This document shows positions 1-7,903 of a stretch of DNA of 47,071 nt, piece by piece. The DNA comes from Methanomassiliicoccales archaeon (GTDB lineage: Archaea; Thermoplasmatota; Thermoplasmata; Methanomassiliicoccales; JACIVX01): NCBI GenBank assembly GCA_029907465.1, contig JARYLV010000014.1:1-47071 (forward strand), written 5' to 3'. Numbering within the stretch: position 1 is the stretch's first letter; the number at the start of each line of letters is the position of its first letter. The notes beneath the pieces were generated by a model, which did not search any database, had not been told where the DNA came from, and saw nothing but the letters and a program-made list of their open reading frames with translations. Both the position numbers and the translations under genes were made by a program.

Positions 1-259
1 CTACGGACGAGGGTACTGCGAATTCATGTCTAATTGAGAATTTTACTTATTATCTGAGACTATCTATTATTTGAAGAGAGAGAAGCCCCTACCCTAACGA
101 GCAAACTTCTTATCTGTGCAGGATTTACGGAACCCTCAAACCCAGTTTCATCTATAACATGAACATCGGCTTGCGGAACGGGAGCCTTCCTGATGCTTTG
201 AAACTACAATTTTCGAGTTCGAATCGAATTTCAAACAAAATCATTTTAATACAGGCGCT
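1..259. other. intergenic segment at window edge
   Basis: No convincing gene is seen here. It is A/T-rich. A TATA-like element (TTTTAATA, 244-251) lies near its right end and probably serves the following DUF1638 gene. Confidence 0.4.
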
Positions 260-1102
260 GTGATTCATATCCCCGTGAATTCCGTATCCGGCTCTCTTGG
301 CATTATCGGTTGCCCCATTCTTGAGGACGAAATCGTTCACGCCATCAAACGCGATAAGGATATCGCACGAGTCTTCGTCATCGAAAACGAGGATTCAAAG
401 AACCTGTTGAGGAAATTGAGAAGAGCGCAAGTCGAGGCAAAGATTTGTTCGATCAAACAAGACGCACTTGATCACTTCCCAGAAGATGGCTTTAACGTTC
501 TGATCCTCATGAAATCCATGGGACTACATGAAGACCCTCAGAGATTACGGAAGGAGGTTTTGGAATCTGTGAATCTCATTGCGCCGAAGTGCAGATCCAT
601 CCTTCTCTTTTATGGCCTCTGCGGCAATGCGTTCAAAGATATCTCTGAGATTGAGAAGGAGTGCGGACGAGACCTATTCATGCTCACGGATGATCAGGGT
701 CGACCAGTGGATGATTGCATTGCAGCAGTACTTGGCGGTACGGATGGTTATTATCGTTTGTTAAAACGCTATCCTGGAGTCTTTTATCTCACGCCTGCAT
801 GGGCAGAACACTGGCGTGAGCTTATTTATAAAATGGAATTGACAAGAGGAATCGACAAGAACGATCTGAGTATGCTTAAATGGCTTTTCGAAATAGCTGG
901 CTATAAGATGGCGCTGAAGCTGGACACGGGTCTCGGTGATCAAGAGGCTTTTGAGCGGCACGTCGATGATTTCGTGCGCGAGTTCAATTTTCAGAAGGCT
1001 TCGCTTGAAAAGGAATTCATAACTCTGGACGCGATCGAGCACTCGTACGATAGGGCGAAGAACAATATAATTAAACGTAATGATCAGACCGGAGATCCCT
1101 AA
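260..1102 (+). CDS. DUF1638 family protein
   Basis: This is a 280-residue soluble protein that resembles the DUF1638 family. The N-terminal beta-strand motif GSLGIIGCPIL, the central LLFYGLCGNAF segment and the later AVLGGTDGYYRLL are the recognisable parts. DUF1638 proteins are common in methylotrophic methanogens and related anaerobes, often near corrinoid methyltransferases, but no such gene is next to this one. The biochemical role is unknown. The longest frame opens at GTG 260. A second in-frame GTG at 275 sits about 28 bases after a TATA-like element (244-251), so a leaderless start at 275 is also possible. It stands alone, with a 557-base gap behind it. Confidence 0.75.
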   Translation: MIHIPVNSVSGSLGIIGCPILEDEIVHAIKRDKDIARVFVIENEDSKNLLRKLRRAQVEAKICSIKQDALDHFPEDGFNVLILMKSMGLHEDPQRLRKEVLESVNLIAPKCRSILLFYGLCGNAFKDISEIEKECGRDLFMLTDDQGRPVDDCIAAVLGGTDGYYRLLKRYPGVFYLTPAWAEHWRELIYKMELTRGIDKNDLSMLKWLFEIAGYKMALKLDTGLGDQEAFERHVDDFVREFNFQKASLEKEFITLDAIEHSYDRAKNNIIKRNDQTGDP

Positions 1103-1659
1103 GTAATTGCTAAAAGAGAACTGGCATTAAAAATCCCGGTTTCCACCAATATACCTCAACATTCTATTTGATTCGATTTCCATAGAGTAGACTTTTACTT
1201 GTTGATAAGGTGTTATTCACGAATTTGCTAGCTCTATAGCCATTAGTGAGATTCTTATACATCGAAGTTAGAATCTCTATGACACATTGAGGTCTCATTA
1301 ATTATGATAAGAGTGACGCGAAGATGCATTCTATTGTGAAAAAGTGAACGTACAAATCTGTCTTTTTGATCGAAAAAAAGGACTGTGCTCCGGAATATAA
1401 AAGAAATCGAGATACGAAGAATCGGTCTACGAGTATCTATTTGCCTAGACGTAGAAGTGATTAGACGTAGAAGTGATAAGTGATCTCATGATCCCTATCA
1501 AATTTGCAGAAACCCCATTGCGAAAAAAATCACTAGAATTTGCTATTAACCATTGATGAGCATCTGTATTCCTTTTTGGAGACTTTTTGTCTTTATGATA
1601 ACATCTCTCTTTCGATTATTTTGGAATGAATTTGCCAATTGTCAATCAATATTGAAAAT
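1103..1659. other. intergenic region without recognised gene
   Basis: This is 557 bases of A/T-rich DNA between a plus-strand and a minus-strand gene that converge on it. I see no coding frame with family resemblance and no tRNA. A perfect 16-bp tandem duplication lies at 1446-1477. Confidence 0.5.
1446..1477. repeat. 16-bp perfect tandem duplication
   Basis: The unit TAGACGTAGAAGTGAT occurs twice head to tail (1446-1461 and 1462-1477). It lies in non-coding DNA. Two similar 15-bp duplications occur elsewhere in intergenic DNA of this window. Confidence 0.85.
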
Positions 1660-2280
1660 TCAACCCAAACCATCAAAACTCACGATTAGAAAATAGATGC
1701 CCAGAATTAGGAGAAAGGCACCGAGGATCAATGTCAGCTGTCTCTGACGGGGATTGATGAATTCTTCATGCCGATGAATGATGAAAGAGACGAGTAAGTA
1801 ATAAGCAAAATCTGATAGCCAGTGTCCGAATGTGACGAGAATGACGCCGGCAATACCCAATACCTCCAATCCTGTTATCAATAAGGCAAGGCCAGCGGTT
1901 GCCCACCAGGCTGGTTGTGATGGGTTGAATGCTGTGTAGAAAATCCCGCCGACAAAAGAAGAGTCGACGCGGGAGCTCTTCATCCTGATTTCTCCTCCCT
2001 TTCCAAGTATCATTATTGTTCCCATGATCGCAAGAACAACTCCACCAATAAGAAAAACAATCCACTTGTTGTTGATCAGAAGGTAGCCGAAACCGACGAG
2101 AATGAGAAGGATGATTCCTAATTCCCAGACAACATGGCCGAAGATGATTATATGCGCCGTTATTTTCTGTTTCTTACTCGTGTCAAGTACAGTAAATGCA
2201 AGAAGTGGACCCGGGATTATGGCCCCACTGAGCCCGACAAGAAAACCGAGCGAGAGGAGACCGAGAACCTCAATCAACAC
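1660..2280 (-). CDS. LysE-family exporter-like membrane protein
   Basis: This 206-residue protein has about six hydrophobic segments and the N-terminal G-x-I-x-PGP motif (SGAIIPGPLLAF) of the LysE/RhtB exporter superfamily. A second family-like feature is the NPSQPAWW segment in the middle. LysE-type proteins export amino acids or other small metabolites across the cytoplasmic membrane; the substrate cannot be read from sequence. The start is GTG 2280, preceded by a GGTGA ribosome-binding site six bases upstream, followed at once by a TTG codon. It is monocistronic as far as can be seen. Confidence 0.75.
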   Translation of the reverse strand: MLIEVLGLLSLGFLVGLSGAIIPGPLLAFTVLDTSKKQKITAHIIIFGHVVWELGIILLILVGFGYLLINNKWIVFLIGGVVLAIMGTIMILGKGGEIRMKSSRVDSSFVGGIFYTAFNPSQPAWWATAGLALLITGLEVLGIAGVILVTFGHWLSDFAYYLLVSFIIHRHEEFINPRQRQLTLILGAFLLILGIYFLIVSFDGLG

Positions 2281-2789
2281 GTTTCTTCACCATTCCAGCG
2301 ATATGGCTCACAGTGCAAATTCTCACGAGATTCGTCATGTAAATAATGATTCGCCCGTTAATAAATTCGGGTTATTGAGTGGACGGTAAAGGAGTTTATT
2401 CAATTAATTAGAACTGGTACATGCGATATTGAGACAGTATTGCATTTTCTATGCAAAGGTAACCGAGGAGCGGAATGATGAGAATGGCATTAATTTTTGA
2501 TTTCAACATCTTTCCTACATATTGAACAATTTTATTCTTAAGCATCTTTTCACGGCGTCGCTTTCTGAAAGTCTTCACGTTGCAAACTCATGAATCTAAT
2601 TTCAATCAATTGCACAAAGCCTGAATACCGGTTTCTGGCAGAATTATACCTTTTCTGTCTGCAATTGATTGAGCTGACAACGAATTCATCACATCTCCTA
2701 GATCATGAGAAAGAGTCTAAAAGGGGTTTTTTTTATCACAAAAGAATTGGGGAGAGAAAGCATAATCTGTGGAATAGATATTCCCGATC
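2281..2789. other. intergenic region between divergent transporters
   Basis: This is 509 bases between the leftward LysE-like gene and the rightward SemiSWEET gene. It should carry both promoters. A small hairpin, TTGCAT-TTTCT-ATGCAA, lies at 2440-2456. The open frame from 2590 to 2820 lacks any family resemblance and overlaps the next gene in another frame, so I do not call it. Confidence 0.4.
2760..2767 (+). promoter_or_regulatory. TATA-like element for SemiSWEET gene
   Basis: The sequence GCATAATC lies about 26 bases before ATG 2790, and no ribosome-binding site precedes that codon. The spacing suits a leaderless archaeal transcript. Confidence 0.35.
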
Positions 2790-3056
2790 ATGGATAGTTG
2801 GACACTTCTGGGCTTATTAGCTGGTTTCCTCACGACTATGGGATTCGTTCCTCAGATTGTTAAGGGATTTAGAACAAAAAAGATGGAGGATGTCTCGTCA
2901 GGCATGCTTTTGCTCCTTGGCATTGGCATGTTTCTTTGGATGGTTTACGGCATCCTGATAGACAGTTTGCCTGTCATTTTCTGGAATGCCATCGCGTTAA
3001 GTCTGAACGTCGTGCTGATAGCACTAAAGATGAAATATCAGCGCACTCAATTTTGA
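2790..3056 (+). CDS. SemiSWEET-family small sugar transporter
   Basis: This 88-residue protein has three hydrophobic helices and the PQ-loop signature GFVPQIVKGFRTKKMEDVS at residues about 17-37. That is the size and layout of a SemiSWEET (MtN3/PQ-loop) half-transporter, which works as a dimer to move sugars or similar solutes down a gradient. The start ATG 2790 lacks a clear ribosome-binding site but is correctly spaced from a TATA-like element for leaderless expression. The true substrate is unknown. It stands alone between gaps of 509 and 223 bases. Confidence 0.8.
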   Translation: MDSWTLLGLLAGFLTTMGFVPQIVKGFRTKKMEDVSSGMLLLLGIGMFLWMVYGILIDSLPVIFWNAIALSLNVVLIALKMKYQRTQF

Positions 3057-3178
3057 ACATATTAATTAAGCTGTGAATGGGAATCTCTTCGACGATTTGA
3101 ATATTCTCGCTCATGAGGAATTCACTTGGATAGCGCTGATGTGATGATTCCGTGTTATCTTGGACATGCACCTCTAAC

Positions 3179-3208
3179 CTTGGGAGCTGAAAGCTTGGGA
3201 GCTGAAAG
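3179..3208. repeat. 15-bp perfect tandem duplication
   Basis: The unit CTTGGGAGCTGAAAG occurs twice head to tail (3179-3193 and 3194-3208) in the gap before the DUF72 gene, about 50 bases upstream of its TATA box. Confidence 0.85.
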
Positions 3209-3260
3209 ACTGTATTCTTTTCAAAACGATTTTGAATTCTGGCCAATCACAACATTCGAA

Positions 3261-3267
3261 TTTATAA
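3261..3267 (+). promoter_or_regulatory. TATA box of the DUF72 gene
   Basis: TTTATAA lies about 28 bases before ATG 3292. This distance would place the transcript start at or just before that ATG, which argues for a leaderless transcript and against the ATG at 3280. Confidence 0.5.
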
Positions 3268-3291
3268 GAACCATAGCGAATGATAATAGCG

Positions 3292-4038
3292 ATGTCCACT
3301 AAGAAGTACTACCTCGGCTGTAGCGGTTGGAGCTACAGAGACTGGATCGGCAAGCTCTATTCGCAGAACTGCCCGCCAGAAAAAATGCTTGAGGAATATG
3401 CAAAATATTTCGACTCGGTCGAGATCAACATGTCATTTTATAGGCTTCCGTACGAGGGCATGGTCAAGGGCTGGAAGGCTAGAACGCCCGAGCATTTTAT
3501 TTTTTGTCCTAAGATGAGTCGTAAGATCACCCATATCAAGCGTCTCGAAGGTGTCGAAGAGGACCTATCGGTTTTTATCGAGAGACTGGACTTGTTGGGC
3601 GAAAAACTCGGTCCCATTCTAATACAGCTACCACCTGCGATGAAACAGGACTTTGATAAGTTTGAGAGCTTCCTTGCCACACTTCCTAGTAATCATAAAT
3701 ACGCGATCGAGTTCAGAAATCAGAGCTGGATCACTTCGGAAACAAGATCTTTGATGGACAAATATAAGGTCGCAACGTGTCTCGTGGATTCCCCTAAAAT
3801 GATCATTCAGGATGTGATCACTGCTGGCTTCGCATACGTGAGATGGCATGGTCGCAAGTCATGGTACCGTTATGAATACAGCGAGAACGAGATCAAGGAA
3901 TGGGCTAAGATTCTGGAATCACTTGATGTTGAAGAGGTTTATGGATACTGGAACAACGATTACAATGCGTACGCCCCCAGAAATTGTCTCACACTGATGA
4001 GGAAGCTGGGATTAAGAAGTGATATGATCGATTTTTAG
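3292..4038 (+). CDS. DUF72 family protein
   Basis: This is a TIM-barrel-type protein of the DUF72 family (YecE-like). Diagnostic motifs are the opening YYLGCSGWSYRDW, the FDSVEINMSFYRLP strand, IEFRNQSW in the middle and VYGYWNNDYNAYAPRN near the end. About 248 residues is normal for the family. DUF72 proteins are widespread, but their reaction is not firmly known. The frame can open at ATG 3280, but ATG 3292 fits leaderless expression from the TATA box at 3261-3267. The downstream ABC genes start about 70 bases later, so read-through is possible. Confidence 0.85.
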   Translation: MSTKKYYLGCSGWSYRDWIGKLYSQNCPPEKMLEEYAKYFDSVEINMSFYRLPYEGMVKGWKARTPEHFIFCPKMSRKITHIKRLEGVEEDLSVFIERLDLLGEKLGPILIQLPPAMKQDFDKFESFLATLPSNHKYAIEFRNQSWITSETRSLMDKYKVATCLVDSPKMIIQDVITAGFAYVRWHGRKSWYRYEYSENEIKEWAKILESLDVEEVYGYWNNDYNAYAPRNCLTLMRKLGLRSDMIDF

Positions 4039-4106
4039 GCAGTCAATTTAATATCTAGATTAATTCGATCATGGAGTCGATCAAGGGATTCGAGGAGGTA
4101 TACCTA

Positions 4107-4829
4107 TTGAAGGCAATCGAGGTGAGCGACCTCGTCAAGATGTACGGAAAATTCACTGCAGTTAAGGGAATATCATTTTCCGTCGACGTGGGCGAGATCT
4201 TCGGCCTGATTGGCCCGAACGGTGCGGGTAAAACAACGACGCTCAGGATCCTCGCAACACTGTTGCAGATTTCTTCGGGCCGTGTGAGGATATTCGATAA
4301 GGATCTCGAGCGAGATCAGGATGAAATAAGGAAGATCATCAGCTACCTTCCTGAGGATGCTGGCGCTTACAAGAATCTGACGGGAAGGGAGTATCTGAAA
4401 TTCATTGCAGCTTTCTTCGATCCGTCGCTCGGAAAACGATATGAATCGATGGTGGAAAGAGGTATTAATATCGCAAATCTCGGTAAAAGAATTGACGATA
4501 AAGTGGAGACTTACAGCAAAGGGATGACACGTCGCCTTCTCGTCGGCCGCGCCCTCATGGTTGAGCCGAAAATTGCAATTCTCGATGAGCCTACCTCTGG
4601 TCTCGATGTGATCAATGCCAAGGAAATCAGAAACATCGTGAGGAAGGCTTCAGCCGAGGGGATGACAGTTCTCCTCTCATCGCACAACATGCTTGAAGTT
4701 GAATTCCTATGCGACCGCATCGCGCTCATCAACGATGGCAAGATCGTCGAAACTGGTTCTCCCAAGGAGCTGAAAGAGAGATACAGCGCTGAGAATATTG
4801 AAGATGTATTTGTCAAGGTGGTCTCATGA
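4107..4829 (+). CDS. ABC transporter ATP-binding protein (ABC-2 type)
   Basis: This ATPase drives the membrane partner encoded just downstream. It has Walker A GPNGAGKTT, a signature loop that reads YSKGMTRRL in place of LSGGQ, Walker B IAILDEPTSGLD and the H-loop SSH. The variant signature is usual in the drug/Na+ exporter (ABC-2, NatA-like) group. I prefer TTG 4107 as the start because GGAGGT (4094-4099) lies seven bases before it. The same frame also has an ATG at 4071, which would add 12 residues. The stop overlaps the permease start in an ATGA, showing translational coupling. Confidence 0.88.
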   Translation: MKAIEVSDLVKMYGKFTAVKGISFSVDVGEIFGLIGPNGAGKTTTLRILATLLQISSGRVRIFDKDLERDQDEIRKIISYLPEDAGAYKNLTGREYLKFIAAFFDPSLGKRYESMVERGINIANLGKRIDDKVETYSKGMTRRLLVGRALMVEPKIAILDEPTSGLDVINAKEIRNIVRKASAEGMTVLLSSHNMLEVEFLCDRIALINDGKIVETGSPKELKERYSAENIEDVFVKVVS

Positions 4830-6127
4830 GAGGATTTCTGAACATCACAAAGAAGGAGATTAGAGAACTTCTAACACCAGCGACGATTGTGCCGATCATC
4901 GTTATGGCCGTTATTTTCGGATCGCTAGGAAACATGATAGGCAGCGTTGGTGAAGAAGCTTCAAAACCCCCAATCATCGGCGTCATCGATCTCGACAAGA
5001 CGCCAGTTTCGGAGATCGCGGTATCATCGCTCACAAAGCTCGCTGAGGTTGTCTATAACGACTCCAATATAAATGAAGGGATTAGGACAGTTGAGGAAAA
5101 AGGTGGCACGGCGCTTATCATTTTCCCAGATAATTTCTCAGAGAACATTTTGAATAATAGGTCAGGCGAGATCCAAATCATTTGGATCATGAGGGGAAGT
5201 GGCGTTCTCGACAGTATTCCATCAGGCGTCGTTGAAGCGCTCATCCAGCAGATGAATTTTGCGATTGCAGAGCATCTCATTGGTAACGAATCGAAAGTGA
5301 ACCCGAAAACCATCCTTAACCCCACGGTCAAAAACGAGACGACGATGTTCAAGAACAGGCAATTGACGGGTGTATCCCCAACGACGATCATGGGCATTCT
5401 TTCACAACAGAGTTTCGTGATTCCTCTCGTAGTCGTTCTTGTCATTGTCATTTCTGGTGGAACGGTCATTTCTTCTATGGGAAGTGAAAAGGAAAACAAG
5501 ACGCTTGAAACGCTCCTCACATTGCCTGTGAAAAGGAGTTCGATCGTCTTCGGAAAACTTGTCGGTGCTGCGATTGTTGGACTGATTATGGCGGTCATCT
5601 ACATGATCGGCTTCGGATATTACATCTCTTCGATCCAGCAACAATCACCGGTAGATTTGGCGACTTATGGCTTCGAATTGGGTCTCTTCGATTACCTGTT
5701 AACAGGGATTACGCTCTTTCTCAGTCTTTTTGCGGCACTCGCACTTTGCATGCTGCTGGGCATTTTCGCAAAGAATATGAAATCCGCACAGACACTTACC
5801 ATGCCCATCACATTCCTGGCAATCATTCCGATGTTCATTCTCATTTTTGGCGACTTCGATACGCTACCTTTTGTTGTTCAGATCATACTGTTTGCAATTC
5901 CTTTTTCACATCCCATGTTGGCTATGCAGAATCTGATGCTAGACAACTATACCTTTGTCGCCGCAGGCATCGTTTACCAGGCGTTATTCGGACTGCTCAC
6001 AGTCTACATTGCTGTCTGGTTGTTTAAAAAAGATATCCTGATCACTGGAAAATCGAAAGGAGAGGGTGAAAAACTGAGTATCAACCTAATATGGCGTTTG
6101 GTCCAGTTAAAGCGTTCAAAGGAATAG
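4826..6127 (+). CDS. ABC-2 type exporter permease
   Basis: This 433-residue membrane protein has one N-terminal helix (about residues 14-35), a large extracytoplasmic domain to about residue 185, and then five or six helices in the C-terminal half. This is the layout of NatB-like/YhaP-like ABC-2 permeases. The extracytoplasmic part begins with the family-like IGVIDLDKTPVSE segment. It overlaps the ATPase gene by four bases and should form a 2+2 exporter with it. The exported compound (ions, peptide, lipid or drug) cannot be read from the sequence. Confidence 0.85.
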   Translation: MRGFLNITKKEIRELLTPATIVPIIVMAVIFGSLGNMIGSVGEEASKPPIIGVIDLDKTPVSEIAVSSLTKLAEVVYNDSNINEGIRTVEEKGGTALIIFPDNFSENILNNRSGEIQIIWIMRGSGVLDSIPSGVVEALIQQMNFAIAEHLIGNESKVNPKTILNPTVKNETTMFKNRQLTGVSPTTIMGILSQQSFVIPLVVVLVIVISGGTVISSMGSEKENKTLETLLTLPVKRSSIVFGKLVGAAIVGLIMAVIYMIGFGYYISSIQQQSPVDLATYGFELGLFDYLLTGITLFLSLFAALALCMLLGIFAKNMKSAQTLTMPITFLAIIPMFILIFGDFDTLPFVVQIILFAIPFSHPMLAMQNLMLDNYTFVAAGIVYQALFGLLTVYIAVWLFKKDILITGKSKGEGEKLSINLIWRLVQLKRSKE

Positions 6128-6144
6128 CAATAGATCGCTTATGA

Positions 6145-6918
6145 TCAGATAAGCTCGATGCCGACAGGGCAGTGATCACTGCCCTGCACTTCTTTCAAGA
6201 TGAAAGCTGTCTTCAAGCGATCTAACATGTTCCTGCTGATGAAGAAATAATCGATGCGCCATCCAACGTTTCTTTCTCTCGCCTTTGTCTTCATATCCCA
6301 CCAGGAGTACTGGCCAGGTGATTGGTTAAAGACTCGAAAAGTATCGAGGAAACCACTTTCAATTAAACGGTCGATCCATGCCCTCTCTTCCGGAAGAAAT
6401 CCTGAAACCTTCTCGTTTTCTTTCGGTCTTGCCAGATCGATTTCCTTGTGCGCGGTGTTAACATCCCCGCAGATGATAATCTTCTCATCTTTTTCCAAAA
6501 ACTTTTTCACATAATGCAAGAAATGATCATAGAATTCGAGTTTGTACCTTAGACGTTCCATCGATGCCTTCCCATTTGGAAAATAGACATTAAAAAGAAG
6601 GAAGTCTTCATATCGAGCAATCTGGATTCTTCCCTCCTTATCAAATTTCTCGATGCCGATGCCATTCTCAATTGAAATTGGTTCCCTCTTAGAAAAAAGT
6701 CCTACCCCGCTGTATCCCTTCTTCTCCTGCGATGACGAGAGGTAAATGTGATATCCCCTTACCCTACTCAGTGCCCGCGGCATTTGCCGATCCGAAATCT
6801 TCGTCTCCTGAATGCAAATTATATCTGGATTATCAGATCTAAGCCACTCAATGAATCCTTTTTGGAGGACTGCTCTGAGACCGTTGACATTCCAGGATAA
6901 AATCCTCAAATCCCTCAC
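6145..6918 (-). CDS. xth: exodeoxyribonuclease III / AP endonuclease
   Basis: This 257-residue enzyme of the exonuclease III (XthA) family cleaves DNA 5' to abasic sites and removes 3' blocking groups in base excision repair. All family motifs are visible: SWNVNGLRA, IQETKI, NVYFPNG, the GDVNTAH loop with catalytic Asp/Asn, NVGWRIDYFF, and the terminal GSDHCPVG with the catalytic Asp-His pair. Length is typical. The start is GTG 6918; an alternative TTG three codons in has a GGTGAGG just upstream. It converges with the ABC operon, leaving only 17 bases between the stops, and diverges from the DUF3795 gene. Confidence 0.93.
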   Translation of the reverse strand: MRDLRILSWNVNGLRAVLQKGFIEWLRSDNPDIICIQETKISDRQMPRALSRVRGYHIYLSSSQEKKGYSGVGLFSKREPISIENGIGIEKFDKEGRIQIARYEDFLLFNVYFPNGKASMERLRYKLEFYDHFLHYVKKFLEKDEKIIICGDVNTAHKEIDLARPKENEKVSGFLPEERAWIDRLIESGFLDTFRVFNQSPGQYSWWDMKTKARERNVGWRIDYFFISRNMLDRLKTAFILKEVQGSDHCPVGIELI

Positions 6919-7006
6919 CTTCTCGATTTATTTTCGGAGTCTCAGCAGAAATCAAGGAGTCTCATCGGATAAGAATATTCATCTATTATGCAAGAAATCA
7001 TGAGCC

Positions 7007-7282
7007 ATGGAAGAAAAAATAAAGGGTACGAGAATCGGTGTCTGCGGTATTGCTTGCGAAATTTGCCCATTGATGAAAATGGAAAAATGTCCGAACGGTA
7101 AGAAGGGTTGCATACCAAAGGAAAATCGCTTCTGCGGTATAGCAACATGTGCAAATCGAAAAAAAGTAGATTACTGCTTTGTGTGCCAAGAATTTCCGTG
7201 TGAGACGACGAAAAGTGGTCCGATTCACTACGATTACTGCATCTTCATTTCTGGAAAGGCAGGATTATTAAATCAACATTGA
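7007..7282 (+). CDS. DUF3795 cysteine-rich protein
   Basis: This 91-residue protein has ten cysteines arranged as in DUF3795: CGIACEICPLM at the N-terminus, then CPNGKKGC, CGIATC and CFVCQEFPC. Metal or iron-sulfur binding is likely from the cysteine pattern, but no reaction is established for the family. The N-terminal CGxxCxxC block is the family hallmark. It lies divergent from exonuclease III and 29 bases before a flavin-binding protein gene in the same direction, so the two may share a transcript. Confidence 0.8.
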   Translation: MEEKIKGTRIGVCGIACEICPLMKMEKCPNGKKGCIPKENRFCGIATCANRKKVDYCFVCQEFPCETTKSGPIHYDYCIFISGKAGLLNQH

Positions 7283-7311
7283 AACTCCCGTCACTAAAGG
7301 TGTGAAATATC

Positions 7312-7800
7312 ATGGTTATGAGAAGGAGCGCTCAAGAGATCAATGATCTTGGATTGATCGAGTCGGTTATCAACGAGGCGAAGGTCTGCAGAATTGCGTT
7401 GTGCAATGATGGTGAGCCGTACGTCGTCCCCTTGAGTTTTGGCTATAGCAATGGCCATATTTATCTCCATTCGGCTGAAGGGGGGAAGAAGGTTGAAATG
7501 ATGCGCAAGAACAACAGGGTCTGTTTTGAAATCGATGTCGATATTGAACTCATTGAAAGCAATAGACCCTGTGGATTTGAGATGAGTTACCTCAGCGTCA
7601 TCGGTTTTGGGACAGCGTCATTTATTACAGATGTTGAAAAAAAGAAAGAGGCTCTCCAGATCATCATGGAACACTACACAGGTCAAAAGGAATACGAGTT
7701 TGATCAGAAAGTTCTCGAAAAGACTCTCATTATTGCCATTAGTATCGAAAGGATGACTGGTAAAAGGTCAGAAAAAGTGACAATGAGACAGGGTTTATGA
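7312..7800 (+). CDS. NimA-like flavin/PNPOx-fold protein
   Basis: This 162-residue protein has the split beta-barrel pattern of the pyridoxamine-5'-phosphate-oxidase-like superfamily, closest to the NimA/flavin-nucleotide-binding group. Marks are CRIALCNDGEPYVVPLSFGY near the N-terminus, IYLHSAEGGKKVEMM, and SVIGFGTASFI with a later YTGQKEYEF. Members bind FMN or heme, and some reduce nitro compounds. Start ATG 7312 is preceded by AAGGTG; ATG 7318 is also possible. It follows the DUF3795 gene closely. Confidence 0.82.
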   Translation: MVMRRSAQEINDLGLIESVINEAKVCRIALCNDGEPYVVPLSFGYSNGHIYLHSAEGGKKVEMMRKNNRVCFEIDVDIELIESNRPCGFEMSYLSVIGFGTASFITDVEKKKEALQIIMEHYTGQKEYEFDQKVLEKTLIIAISIERMTGKRSEKVTMRQGL

Positions 7801-7884
7801 TATCTGGCCGTATCCTCTTACTACAATAACTGCAACCTCAACTTTGTAATTGCATGCATAATCGATATTTTATGAATAAAATTT

Positions 7885-7894
7885 AAAAAAAAAA
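7885..7894 (-). terminator. T-run terminator of the aldehyde oxidoreductase gene
   Basis: Ten A residues on the plus strand give a ten-T run on the minus strand, ten bases after the stop of the leftward gene ending at 7904. Poly-T tracts are the usual archaeal termination signal. Confidence 0.6.
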
Positions 7895-7903
7895 GGAAAG
7901 GGC

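Noticed and set aside
2475-2525. 16-codon frame after a GAGGAG sequence
   Set aside because: It is too short to support without conservation.
2590-2820. 76-codon open frame before the SemiSWEET gene
   Set aside because: It has no family resemblance, shows noise-like composition and runs into the SemiSWEET gene in another frame.
5053-5598. 181-codon minus-strand frame inside the ABC permease gene
   Set aside because: It is an antisense shadow of a clear membrane protein gene.
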